From contig CM048552.1 in the NCBI GenBank assembly GCA_026413225.1, forward strand, positions 161,398,053 through 161,462,052: 64,000 bases of DNA. The letters are read 5' to 3'. How positions within the stretch are numbered: the stretch's first letter is position 1; each line of letters starts with the position of its first letter. A program made the position numbers and the translations under genes. Positions 14,301 through 25,850 of the stretch are shown piece after piece. The notes below the pieces were generated by a model, which worked only from the letters and a program-made list of their open reading frames with translations, had not been told where the DNA came from and did not search any database. This DNA comes from Otis tarda (Eukaryota > Chordata > Aves > Otidiformes > Otididae).

Positions 14301-17300
14301 ATCACAAAATTACACAGCCAGACGCTGTCAAGCTGAATTCTCTTGAATATTGCATCAAGAAAATAAATTTTGGTTTCTCTCCTGTTCTCTAACACTGATT
14401 TCACCTCAAGTTTGTGAATTTGTCTGTGACATTCCTACTGTCCTTTAACCTCGAGTGGAAATAAGTCAGTGGGCTCCAGACACAAGTGGGAAGACTGTGC
14501 GATTGCATAAACCTCCTTCCAGAGTTCTCGAAAATCAGGTTATCTTAAAACAAAACCACCATGATTTTACTACAAAGAAGCAACAAATGCATCACCAAGT
14601 TAGGTTTTTTTGAAGGTGGTTATCTGAGGCTTCTAACATACACAAAAACCCACCGTTGGTACTAATATCTGAAGAATATTGTGAAGGAATCTGTCTAGAT
14701 ATTGATTTAATTTTTTTTGTTATTGGTAATGAAACAAAGGAACACATTAGCTAGCTGAGGTGTAATTGCATCAGACTGTTATCCTGAACAGCTAAATAGT
14801 GCACTGTGGGTATTTCTCAAAGATATAGGTCAGAAAAAACTTCAAAAATAAATATAAGTTAGCCCTTGAATGGCCTAAAAGAGAAAAAAAAAATTAACCA
14901 TAAACTGAATGTTTCCCATTACTTTTATTTGCCTTAGTCTTCACACACTACTAAAGTCCAGAATATGACAGCAGAGGAGATGATTTAATTGTTTTGTCCC
15001 TTATATGACAGTTGGGAGAAATACCTCTAGAAAGAGCATTTACAAGCAGAAATATAGTTTGCTTAACCAAACTATTCTCAGAGTAGAACACAGTTTACAA
15101 GTTTCTTTAACCCTGTAGCAATATTTTATATGTGTTATGCTCTTCGAGTCAATTTGCTCTCTTCCCTTTGACAACATGATGTGCCAACAGACCACATACT
15201 CAAGCAGGGTGTCTGTATTAGTGATAAGATAAATGGTAGGTTTTATTTACAAGCATTAAGTGTAATTGGTACACAGGATGAATAAGAAGTACGGAAAACA
15301 AACAGCGCGTTATCTCCAGCAGAGAAGAACCGAGTACAGTCAGCAGGGCAACGTGGGCAGTCAGTTACCTCTACATATGCAACTTACGATCAACGCCTTA
15401 AAGACCAAATGTCTGCTCATAGATCTTCTGATGTACATGCCTTTGCCTGAAGATGCTTATAAAATAGGTTTAAAAAGACAAAATACTTTTTTTTTTTTTT
15501 TTTTGCTTCTCAGAGTTTTGGGGGAAAAAAAAAAACTCCTCCACAGAAAACTTGTCACAGGCAGAAGTTTCCCTCAGGACGGAGACCTAATGTCTCATTA
15601 GACATTTCCTTGATTTCTTTTGTGTTTTCAGATTTTTAATACTTGATCATTTTCAAAGGCCTTGGGTGGAATGAATATAAGTGCAATTAAATCCTTTCTA
15701 GATGCTTTGAGATCTACTAATTGAATGTTCTGGGTAACAGCTCAATGTTATTAAGTACTGTGATTCTAAAACTATGAAAAAATAAACAATCATTGTTTAA
15801 TTTTCATTGTAGTATGAGAATAGCTTTCTCTTCAGTTTCACAGTTAAAATTCTTTCCTGCATATTTCATTTCCAGTCAACATCTGCTGTAATTTATTTCC
15901 CTAAAAAGCTTTGTGTAAAGATTTTTTAATGAAATAAACTAGCTAGTTAGTGGCACAAAATATTTTGATATGGCGCCTTTAGAAAATGAGATTTTAAAAA
16001 ATTTTATTTTATTATTTTATATATGTCTTGGGGAAAACTGTTCACCAATTTTGGCCCAAATGAATGAATCCTTTCAGCTCTAAATTGCATACTGAAAAAG
16101 AATTATTTACCCATCCAAAAAAGTTTGGCTTAGCTACAGATATTACAACTATTGACCTTTACTAAAATAATTTTCTATTTCAATATATATTTTATGGTAT
16201 AATGAAACCCTGAAGTCCACAAGAACAGGATTATATTAACAATTAGTTATTTTTTTTTAAATATATCCTTATAACTAATGTAATGAGAAAGCTTACTTCT
16301 TAGAATAAACCAAAATGAAGTGCAAAATAAGTGTCTCACAAATAACAATGTATGAATAAAAAATGTCTATATTTGCTAGAATGAGTGTGTTACGTTCTGT
16401 TGGTTTTCTGAGAGTGTTCAAGCAGGAATGTCTTCCATAAATATATTTGTCTTACACCATTGCATGAAATTTCCTAGAGTAGTAACTAAAGGAAACTTAT
16501 ACATGGATCATATCACACTCTTATCTTAAACTTGTACCACACACTAGTAAAGCTGTATGATTTGGGACAGGCAGTTATACATTTCCTTTAAGAATTGTCA
16601 ATAAAAAGGAATATTCAGCTTTACTTTACTTGAAAGCTGAGAATGTAAATAGTCTATTTAATTAAATAACTATTTTAACGTATTCTCCCAAGTTACAAGA
16701 ATGTTTTCATCAAGGTCTATGATCTCAAATACAACAACCAGTGATTTAGAGCTTATTTTTTTCTTGATGTTCCCCTATACAAATAATCAACGTCTCATCA
16801 CAGATTTCCATAATGCTGCTTTAGAACTTATTTTTAATGGTGATGGCAATTATTTATTTTATAATCCATCAATCCCTGAAGATAAGAAGGAATCTCTTAA
16901 GATAGTAGCCATGGCATTAAAATAACCCTAGATAATCTTTTCAGTCTCCTGAGATCTTTGCATGGTGATCCCTACGATCTTTCTGTGCATGTCTTGGCCG
17001 ACTGGATAATGTCACAAATGACCAGTAGTATGAAATCTCTCAATTATTTGTAGTGATATCAGGTAAATTTTTTAACAGAAATAAGTTTACACTTTAGCCG
17101 CACATCAATTATGGGAAATTCAGGTGTGTGTTTTTGAAAATATATATCTTCTATTGACCACATTATTTCTCAGCTAAAAATAAATGAATAGAAGGATGCC
17201 ATTCAGCAAGTGACGATTAATTATCCAAGTATATCTGACTGTGCATATTGGCTGTTTTTTTCATGATAGAAACACAGTTCAATTCAGTTTATTGTGGTTT

Positions 17301-17781
17301 TGTTCCAAGTAGTTTTTCAGCTGTATGACTGCAATCTTCCTCTAGACGCTTAAAAGAAATTGAGTGAGCAAGCTGCTTATCTGAGATAACTTTCTGTAGC
17401 AGTGGGAAGAAATCATATTGGCCGACCAGGAGGTCTTTCTTGCATTTTCTGTGGTGCCTGGGTGGACTTTCCAACAGTGACAGGAAGGACTGTAATGTAT
17501 AATTCTGGTCTCAGTGGAAAAGCACAAACCCTTTGTTTCAGTTTCCCAGCAGAAGGGATACAAGCGATATAGAATCCATGCATAATCTCAGAGTAACTAA
17601 TTTCATTTACGCATAAATGTGAGTACTAAAATAAGACAGTCAGGCTGAAGGACAGTCTCCTCTAGCAATCTGGATTCAACACTAATACCCAAATCTCGGG
17701 AGCATCTCCACCCTAGAAATATTTTGTAGTCAGAAACCAGTGCAAAAGCAAAATTTAACTTCTTTTCATAGGTTCCCACAA
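8301..17781. other. AT-rich unique sequence without a recognisable gene
   Basis: No coding exon, RNA gene or transposon is recognised. The longest open frame (146 codons, 8523-8963, plus strand) has two competing frames over the same bases and no protein family motif, so I do not call it. The stretch has a TATC run near 11228-11250, a homopolymer T run at about 15488-15504, and a slightly more GC-rich patch near 11260-11560 of unknown nature. Confidence 0.55.
11226..11250. repeat. Short TATC tetranucleotide microsatellite
   Basis: Imperfect tandem copies of TATC/TAATC are visible. It is a simple repeat with no other implied function. Confidence 0.75.
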
Positions 17782-17850
17782 TAATTCAGTTTGGAAGGAA
17801 CATCAGAGGTTTCCAGTCCAACCTCCTGCCCAAAGCAGTGTAAACCACAA
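17782..17850 (-). mobile_element. Old CR1 3'-end fragment, different subfamily
   Basis: The text AGTTTGGAAGGAACATCAGA, then a TCCAGTCCAACCTCCTGC block, matches the reverse complement of CR1 3' untranslated sequence. The downstream words differ from those of the other CR1 copies in this window, so it comes from another subfamily. The octamer tail has been lost. Ends are approximate. Confidence 0.6.
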
Positions 17851-18011
17851 GGTGAGTACTCCCAGGCCTCAAGGGTCTTTCTTTTTCCCCAATATTAATC
17901 AAGTGTTCAATTGACTTGCTTGCATGCATGGCTCTGGTGCCATCCCACATGTTCCAGGGAACCAACCCCTCATGGCTTTCAGCTGCTAATACCAGAAGAG
18001 TGGGATCCTAA

Positions 18012-18230
18012 ATCATAGAATCATAGAATAGTTTGCGTTGGAAGGGACCTTTAAAGGTCATCTAGTCCAACCCCCCTGCAAGGAGCAGGGACATCCCCGA
18101 CTAGATCAGGTTGCTCAGAGCCTCATCCAGCCTGGCCTTGAATGTTTCCAGGGATGGGGCATCCACCACCTCTCTGGGCAACCTGTTCCACCACCCTTAT
18201 TGTAAAAAAAAAAAAATTCTTCCTTAATGT
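18012..18230 (-). mobile_element. 5'-truncated CR1 3' fragment
   Basis: The minus-strand 3' tail (AATCATAGAATCATAGAATA) starts at about 18012. It is followed by the conserved CR1 end found also at 37220, 42250 and 60410, including the block that reads GATCAGGTTGCTCAGAGCCT. It covers the last codons of ORF2 and the 3' untranslated region only, ending after an expanded A run (about 18203-18216) that corresponds to the TTGTAAAAAATTTTTTT site of the younger copies. It is an old, dead insertion. Confidence 0.93.
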
Positions 18231-21200
18231 CACCAGTGACTTTCCTAAATGTCCAAGACAAATCCGCAAGACTACAAATTGTTGCACATGGAGTCCAACA
18301 CCTCTGGGTGAGTTGAGCTGGGAATGCTCGGTGTGCAAGGTGTATGTGGGAAGGGTGTGCATGGGGAGTGCTCAGTCAGCGTGGACAACAGATGGGACAC
18401 CTGCCTCCCTCATTTGAAAGAGTAATAAACAATCCAATGACTAAATAAACAAATGAAATATTTTTGAGACAAGATGGGAGGGAGGGGGTGCCAGCAGAAG
18501 ATTGATTTCTAATTGGCCAGAACAATTCATTTTTTTTTTTTCTGAGAAACACATTACATACCATACCAATCAATACCTGGATGCCTAAATATTAGAAGAG
18601 GATACTTCTATTAATTATTGTCATCACCTATTCCATTCCTTATTTCTTATTCTCTCTTCCTTCTTCCTTATGTACACCTTTTTAGTTACTGTATCTATTA
18701 CTTAATACATAGTAGCTTCAGTATGGCAAGTCAATACTTCCTTTACTGATTCTAATCACCTTCCTCACACAAAGGAGCAAATATGCTTACTGAGACTCAA
18801 CTCAATAAAGCATTTATTAACAGTGTCCTACTGTCACAGCTCAGCAAATTTGCCTTCATCCGCTTTCAGGATATAACCACTGCATTTATGATATACATGC
18901 AGCGTTTCCAGATAAGTATTACCTGTACCTTTTAATACACTGATGTTAGCAGTTTCTGCAACATTGGAAGTAGACTCACTACGTAAAATGCAGTAGAGAT
19001 ACCAACAGAAGAAAAATCTGTACATGTGTCTTCAATCTAACTCGCTATTCAACAAAGCAACGTGCAAGCCCTCCCTCTACGTGCTACCATAGACTCCATG
19101 AACAGAGGTGTGTTTTGTTTTTTTTTCTGAATATGAATATTTTTGGATTAATATCATTTTGTAATTCTCACACATCTCTTCAGTCTATAAATGAGTCTGC
19201 ATGCGTATCTGGAAAGAGCTGTGAAGAGACAAGAAGAGACCAGAGAAATTTTATCAACCACTGGATGCCTCAAACAAATAAATATGTCAGCAGGAAAAGC
19301 AGTGGGAGGGCGAAGCAGGCTGTGATAGCAGCTGAATAGTCCCTTTGTCTCAACACAATCTCCACAGATTTTTGTCCCCAACTCACATGAACAGCTTCTC
19401 TGCAGCGTGACCAAATTCTGAGACAGAAGGATCGGTTACACCGATTTTTCTTAGCACAGAAGCGATGAGGGAAAAGGCTGGCTACCGTGGTACTATCACT
19501 AGGGAGAACCTGGGAAGGACTAGTAAAACAGTTGGTCCTGAATTCTACACGGAAATATTTTTATTTCCTAAATAGTAGGCTAATAAAATTAAAATAAGAT
19601 GTTTTACCTCAAAGTACAAAAACACCCCAAACAAATATCTGAGACATTTGAAAAATTTCAATAATTTTCTTAAAAATTCTGAGAAATGTATTTGCAAAAT
19701 ATTTGTGATTCTTGGTTAGAAAAGTAACTGTTAAAGGAAATTATTTAAGAACTTCTATGATTCTATGATTCTAACTCAATTTTGTATTTTTACATTTAAA
19801 AAGTGAAAATGTTTTAAAAGTGGGAAATGAGATTTTAATTTACCAAAACACAAGAGAATAACCAATTTCCTTTTTAAACCTCCTAGTCTTTTTCCATAGG
19901 TCATTTCAAAATTTCCTGATAATCTTAATTGAAAAAAAAAAAAGTGGATTTTCTAATGATCTCTGGTTAACTTTAGACAGTAATTAGTAGCACTATGCAG
20001 AAAATGAATACAGTCAATTATATTTTCCTCTAAGAATATTTTATTTAAACAATTTGTAATCTATCACTATTCTTCATTTTTACATCTTTATACAATATCA
20101 TTATTCAGTTGGTAGAAACTCACTTCTAATGTTTGCTTTATGAAACCTTTATACTCAGTCAGCCAAAAAATAAGGCATGTTGCACTGCATTTTTCCTAAA
20201 ATGATAACAATAAAAACCAATTAGTAAAATTCACCAGTACTTGTGCATGTCTGGAAGGTAGAATTATTTAATTTCTCACAGTATAATAATGCTAACATTT
20301 TCAATTTCATTTAATTTAAAGTAAATTAGAGTTCAGCTCTCTAATGTCATTGTTTTACTTAATGGCCTTAATTCAGGCCTGATGTTCAGATTAGTAGCTT
20401 TGATTATTCTGTTTATATCAGCAACTTCCGTTTACATACAAAGGACTCCAGAGCTTGGGGAAATAAAGTCCTGATTTACTAGACTTATCACATTAGATTA
20501 TTACAAATAGGGAAATGATGTCATTAGCATCAAAGCAAATGAACACATATTTAAATAGATAGCAGATGCAAAAGATAAAGACTGCAGTCCAAAAAATAAT
20601 TTGCTTTGGAATACATTTTAAAAGAAGAAATAACCATAGAAGGTTTCAAGTTTCTTGCTTTGTTTTCCATCAAGCTTCATGAACATGCATATTCAGAGTT
20701 GAAGCATTTTTTTAAGAAACGCTTTTCTGTTGACTATAACATCAAAACAAGGAAACTAACCTGAAGATGTCCTAGAAAAAGCTTTCCTGTTTCTTTTTTG
20801 CCTAGCAGACAACTTCTTTTTCTATGTATTAAAACCCACACACTTCTGTTCATTGCCTTCATTCTTAATAGCTGCTTTACGTCGAAACTTCAGGACTTAG
20901 CCTAGTAAGAGGGATTGTGTTCACCCTCACTCCACATTTTACAATGGAATTCCAAGTCACATCATTTTGTGGAAATGAGGGGACAGCTTTATCCTGAATA
21001 TGACACATTAGGAGCTGTCTGAGTGGGTGATGCAGTACCTCTTATAGGAAACAAAAGCTGAGGCTACAAGGCTGAAACGCATGTAGTTTGAATATAGAGA
21101 AAAAAAAAAACAACCTAGAAAGATCATTAATGACTGTCTGTTTTCTTTTGCCTTGTTTGCTTTTACAGGTTGCTGTATGGTAAAATATATTCTGCAAACC

Positions 21201-22547
21201 ACTTATTTGAACATGGACTTCCCTCTAATCATAAAAAAACGTCTAAAGTAAGCTAGATGCAAATGTCTATAGGGCACATTTAAAGCAGAAAAGTCTTCAA
21301 ACCTCTCCAAAGTATAAAAGAAGATATAAAGGTACACCTAGGGCTCATCTCCTTTGTAAGGTGAGTCAAAAGTGAACAGAGTAGTGGCTTCTCACAGTGG
21401 TGACTTCCCAAGAGCAAAGATATAGAACATAAACAGAAAAATATTACAGACATAGGAGAAGGTATTACCTGGCAGAGGTAAAGGGCAAGAGAAGAAAAAG
21501 GTTAAAAGCAAATGAGATGTTTCTGTTTCTAAAATTCAGGTAGCACTCACTGAAGCATACACAAAATGATGACAACTTTAATACGTCTGCTACTTGTTAG
21601 ACAAATAAAGCTGAGTTTGAAAAATTATGCATGCATATAGTTTGCAAAAGGCATTGCACTATTGATGTAGTAGGAGCAAAAGGACAGTAACCTTCATTAA
21701 AACTAGGTTACGTGGTAATCTGCACAGCTCTTGGCTGCAATGCAATGTGTATTTTCTGCAAAAAAAGATTTCTGAGAGAGCATGACCTTTCTGAAGAATA
21801 GACTAGTATCCTGCAGAGCCAGGATCTGTGGTCAAGAATCAATACAGCCTTCTGGAGGTGTCTTGTTTGGTTTAATGGAGAGTGAGGAAAACAACACGAT
21901 GTGCAGTATAAATCCATAACACTATTCAAATGTCATCTGAGGTGCCTTCAAGGTTAACAATCGTTGCTATCAAATAAGCTGTCAGAATGGCAGGAAGCTT
22001 TTGTTCACTGAGAGGTCTAAGGTCTAATGCGGTAATTAAACCCAGAATACAAAATAAACTGTTCTCATACAGTGCAGCAGAGAATCCTAATGAATAGTTA
22101 GCATTGCTGCTGCTAATGGTAATGAAACCTTTACTCCTGCTCAGGCGGCTTTGCCTTCTTGTAAGCATCAGGTGCATTAAGTGCTTTGTCACATTTCTAG
22201 GACCACTCCTTTGCAGTTTTCAAATAAAAAAAAAAAAATCACAAAAATCAAAATATAAGAAAAAATATTTTTTTCCCACTTTTCAACCAACTCACAGTGG
22301 TTTAGAGACTGTAACACTGATATGGAGAGAGACAGCTGTTACAGAGCAGATGTTCTCAATCGACTTGCAATCTCTTTTTGGTTCTGAGTTTAGAAATGCT
22401 GGGGCCCTTCGAACCTATAGGCCTGCACAACCCTGAAGATACCTCAAGTGCCTTCTCTACCCTGGAAATCCTTTTGGTCGCTTATGGAAAGGCTATGGAA
22501 TAGCTTAAAAGCTACTACTGTTTTTACCTCTACTAAAACTTTCCTGC
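18231..22547. other. AT-rich unique sequence without a recognisable gene
   Basis: Apart from the bare CR1 tail at 19753-19772, nothing recognisable is seen. The open frames are short, and several owe their length to homopolymer runs. Confidence 0.55.
19753..19772 (+). repeat. Bare CR1-type octamer tail
   Basis: TTCTATGATTCTATGATTCT is two and a half copies of the ATTCTATG octamer that ends avian CR1 elements on the plus strand. No CR1 body precedes it. It is either the last trace of a severely truncated insertion or an independent microsatellite seeded by one. Confidence 0.65.
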
Positions 22548-22574
22548 GGGGTGGGGGGGTGGGAGGGAGCGGGG
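22548..22574 (+). other. G-quadruplex motif
   Basis: Five runs of three or more G are separated by loops of one to three bases: four G, T, seven G, T, three G, A, three G, AGC, four G. This satisfies the usual G-quadruplex rule on the plus strand. An A/C-rich low-complexity segment follows to about 22620. No promoter or gene is evident beside it. Confidence 0.8.
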
Positions 22575-23764
22575 AACCAAACAACCCAAAAACACCAACA
22601 AAAAAACCAAAAAAAAAAGCACTTGCTATATAGGACACTATGTAGGGGAATTAGAAGATTATGAGTAGGATTGCTTGGAGCATTCCCAAATTTAAAGCTG
22701 CTGGCTATAAAGAGGGATATCTTCTGTAAAGGCAAGTCCTCTGCTTGAAGGAAGCCAAACACTGCTGGCTGCCCAACAGGCTTCTATAAAAGCAAGGGCT
22801 GGCAGGAGTTACCTCTGCCCAAACTCCAAACATCACACTCACTGAAGGGCCAGCAGCAAAAGGATATGGGATATTTTGAAATGTCTAATGTTTTAAAGAC
22901 AAAGTCGTGGTGAGTAGGCCTTTGCGGAGCCTTCTTTTACCACCTATCATCTCTAAATGGATAAATCAGACCGGATTTTCAGAGTGCCAAAAGGCTGGCT
23001 GCAACGCCTAGGAGTATCAAGAAGCATTAGACATTATTTTTCAGAGCTGAGCCAGTTATTCAATGATAGTTAGAACTAGAAAGGATCTCTGAAAGGATTT
23101 CCAAACCTGAGATTTGGCCTCATGGACCTAAAAATGCAGACTGTATCCAGATACAATTAGCTTAAAAGCTTCTGTGATTGAATAATTGAGTATATCCATA
23201 TTGCAAACTAAAAGAGGGCAAGGAGAAAGCTCAGGCATAGGATCTCTCATCACCCATTTAATTGCTTAATTGTTAGTTCATTCCTGGCTCTGGTCACATC
23301 CAGGGGACTTGATACAGCACTTGGTTTTAGTCACAAGACTGATGGATAGCAGGCCACAGTCTAACAAATACCCTGGAAATGCAGCACTCCAAGATAAAAA
23401 GAAGAATTTTCACATTTCTGTTCTTTGGCCTAATAAACTGTATTTGCCTTAGGTCCTAAACCAACGGCGGCATTATTAATTCTTTAGTTCTTCAAGAATT
23501 TATTAAAAAACAACTGGAAAAAATCTACATTATGCTGGACTAGAGTTTCTATTTCCTTGAAAAAAGCAAAGTCTCAAAGTTGGAGAATGTTAAGCTTTTA
23601 GAGTAAATGATTTAATAGCGTCTTAACTGTGGAATATACAGAGCAATAATTCTGACAAAAGGTGACTTATCTTTCTGGGACAGCTATCAAATTGCTTGTG
23701 CAGATTAAATACGTGCTCCAAACTCTATGCATACACGTACTAAAATCACAAAGTACTGCTGAAA

Positions 23765-23850
23765 ATGTCCAAAATCATCCCTTGTGTAACTCTATTGAAG
23801 CCAGGGGAATTACGCCTGGGAGACATTTGTCACATTTATAGACAGATTTC
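23765..23850. repeat. Probable ancient interspersed-repeat remnant
   Basis: The text TGTGTAACTCTATTGAAGCC followed by a GGGGAATTACGCC phrase resembles a palindromic word set (CCATTGA, TCAATGG, GTAACTCC, ATTACACC) seen widely in amniote genomes. The recognition is from memory and the family is not named. The copy is heavily decayed. Confidence 0.35.
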
Positions 23851-25476
23851 AATCTCTGTGACAGCAGAACAAAGGCCTCTGGCAGCAGGAACTCTGCCAA
23901 AAGTTCTCACACAGAGAGAGTGCAAGACGTAGGCGCATGAGCCCCATTAGTGACTAGTTCAAGCCCAAAAAGAGATTGAACATGGGCTGGTAGAAAAGGT
24001 TCCATCTACTGCCTCTTCCCTACATGCACAAATTAGATGCCTGCGTAATCCCAGGCGGGTTTTAAGGCTGCTCTCCCAATGGGACTCAGAACCATTAGTG
24101 CAACCTACAACACTTCATCAACATGATAAATGCAAATTCCACATCTCAGATCAGATCAGCAATGTACTGGTAGAGAAAGAAGAACCTGCTCAAGACATTA
24201 AACTGTCCAGTATTTTTCATACAGTTCCCCTCTTTCATCCACATTAAATAGAAAATGCAAACTAAAAAAATGGAGGGGTGAGTAGAGGAAAGCAGATATG
24301 AATTTTTTTTTCATAACATACATGCAATGCACTTGTGATTTCCATCTAAAGATTTCTGATGATGCCTGATTTCGAGTGATCATTAGGACGTTAATAATAA
24401 CAAAATGCATAGACATTCAGCATTTCTTCCATTCTAAGAGAAGACACTGTTCCAATGGGAGGAAATTATTTCCCAAACAAAATGATACCTTAAAAAAACG
24501 GATGGAAGTATGATGACAGCAACTACTACACTTGCTTTGGCCTTGCTCTGCTCTTGTCTTAATAAGGAGATTGCTGCTGAGCACTGACACAACTGGTCCC
24601 TCTTCCTACCTCCTTCACCTTAAAATTACTGCACAGACTGAAAATCTTAATGGATCCAGCAGTGGAAAGGAGAAAGTAAAAGTGTACAGACATACAGCTT
24701 CATCAAGAGCAACGGAGATAAAAGAAAATGAGCATCACACATTACTGTATTTAATAAGACACACAATAAAAGGAAACTAATGGCAAAATAAGTATTTTTT
24801 TTTAATACGCCTAGGAAAATATGCTAAATGCAATTCAAAGGGAGAGATACTAACTAAAAAAAAAAGATGGTTAACAAGCACAGTAGCCAATTTTCTTTTT
24901 TTCCTATTGGTCTTAAACAGGGAGAGAGGAGTTGCTATGGTCTGCCAAAGGCCTTTTTCAGGAGCTGATCCTTAGAAATGGAAATCTCTAAGGAGAGCCC
25001 TAAGTGCAGCAAATCACTGAGTGCAAATCAGATACTTGGACAGCTCTGTAAAAACGTTACTCACTATAGATTCAGTTATGTCAAGAAGACACAAATTATG
25101 GAAGGAATATAACAGTAACATCACTATAAAGGACAATTGCCCATAGTTCCTGAGACAGGACACTGGGACAAATTGGAGCAGTCCTTGCACGTACAGTTGC
25201 AAAAAAAAAAAAAAAACCCAAATCAAACCCCTATTTCTTGACCTGTGCAAATAACATGCATTAATGGCCCTAATTCATTGAAAAACTTTTTTGACTATAT
25301 TTTCAGCACCAGAAAAAAAATCTTTTTTTTCCATAGCCGTCATGGCATAGAGTACTGTAGACGACACAATCAATAGTAGAGTGTCTGCTTCTTTTTAGAA
25401 AAGGATGCAAACAAAATATGGCCTAGCATGCAAAATAATATTAAAAATCACAATCTTGTGCAAGGATCACTTATCA

Positions 25477-25499
25477 AATTAATTAATTAATTAATTAAA
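25477..25499. repeat. TTAA tetranucleotide microsatellite
   Basis: About five tandem copies of AATT/TTAA are visible. It is a simple repeat. Confidence 0.8.
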
Positions 25500-25825
25500 A
25501 TCTTGGGTTATGTTAACTCCAGGCACTGTATAAAAGATAGCTCTTCTGAAAGAGAGACAGTTAATGTCAATATGCTAAGTAGATCTATTATTTAGTGGAC
25601 TGGAAGAGAAAGTTGACTAAATAGTTGAAGTCTGCAGGTGATCATTTCAGTTAATGAAGTATGGAAGATTCTGAATAACTTCACACAGATTTGCACAAGT
25701 TAGGAGATGGAATGAGAAACACTGATTTATGGTAAAGTAAATGATCATTTCTATAAGGAACAAAATACCTAAGACTTCTGGTTTGAAATTGGACATTTTT
25801 CTAGATTTTACATTAAGCTTGTCAG

Positions 25826-25850
25826 TAAACAATACTTTTAGTATTGTTTA
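25826..25850. repeat. Perfect 10-bp inverted repeat, 5-nt loop
   Basis: TAAACAATAC at 25826-25835 is exactly complementary to GTATTGTTTA at 25841-25850, around the loop TTTTA. Direct repeats of AAAGTTTAAA-like sequence follow to about 25878. It is AT-rich, so chance is possible. No element boundary is evident. Confidence 0.65.

Noticed and set aside
23045-23110. Possible CR1 fragment near TTAGAACTAGAAAGGATCTC
   Set aside because: It shares only a few words with CR1 3' ends, lacks the octamer tail and the TCCAACC block, and is too short to support.
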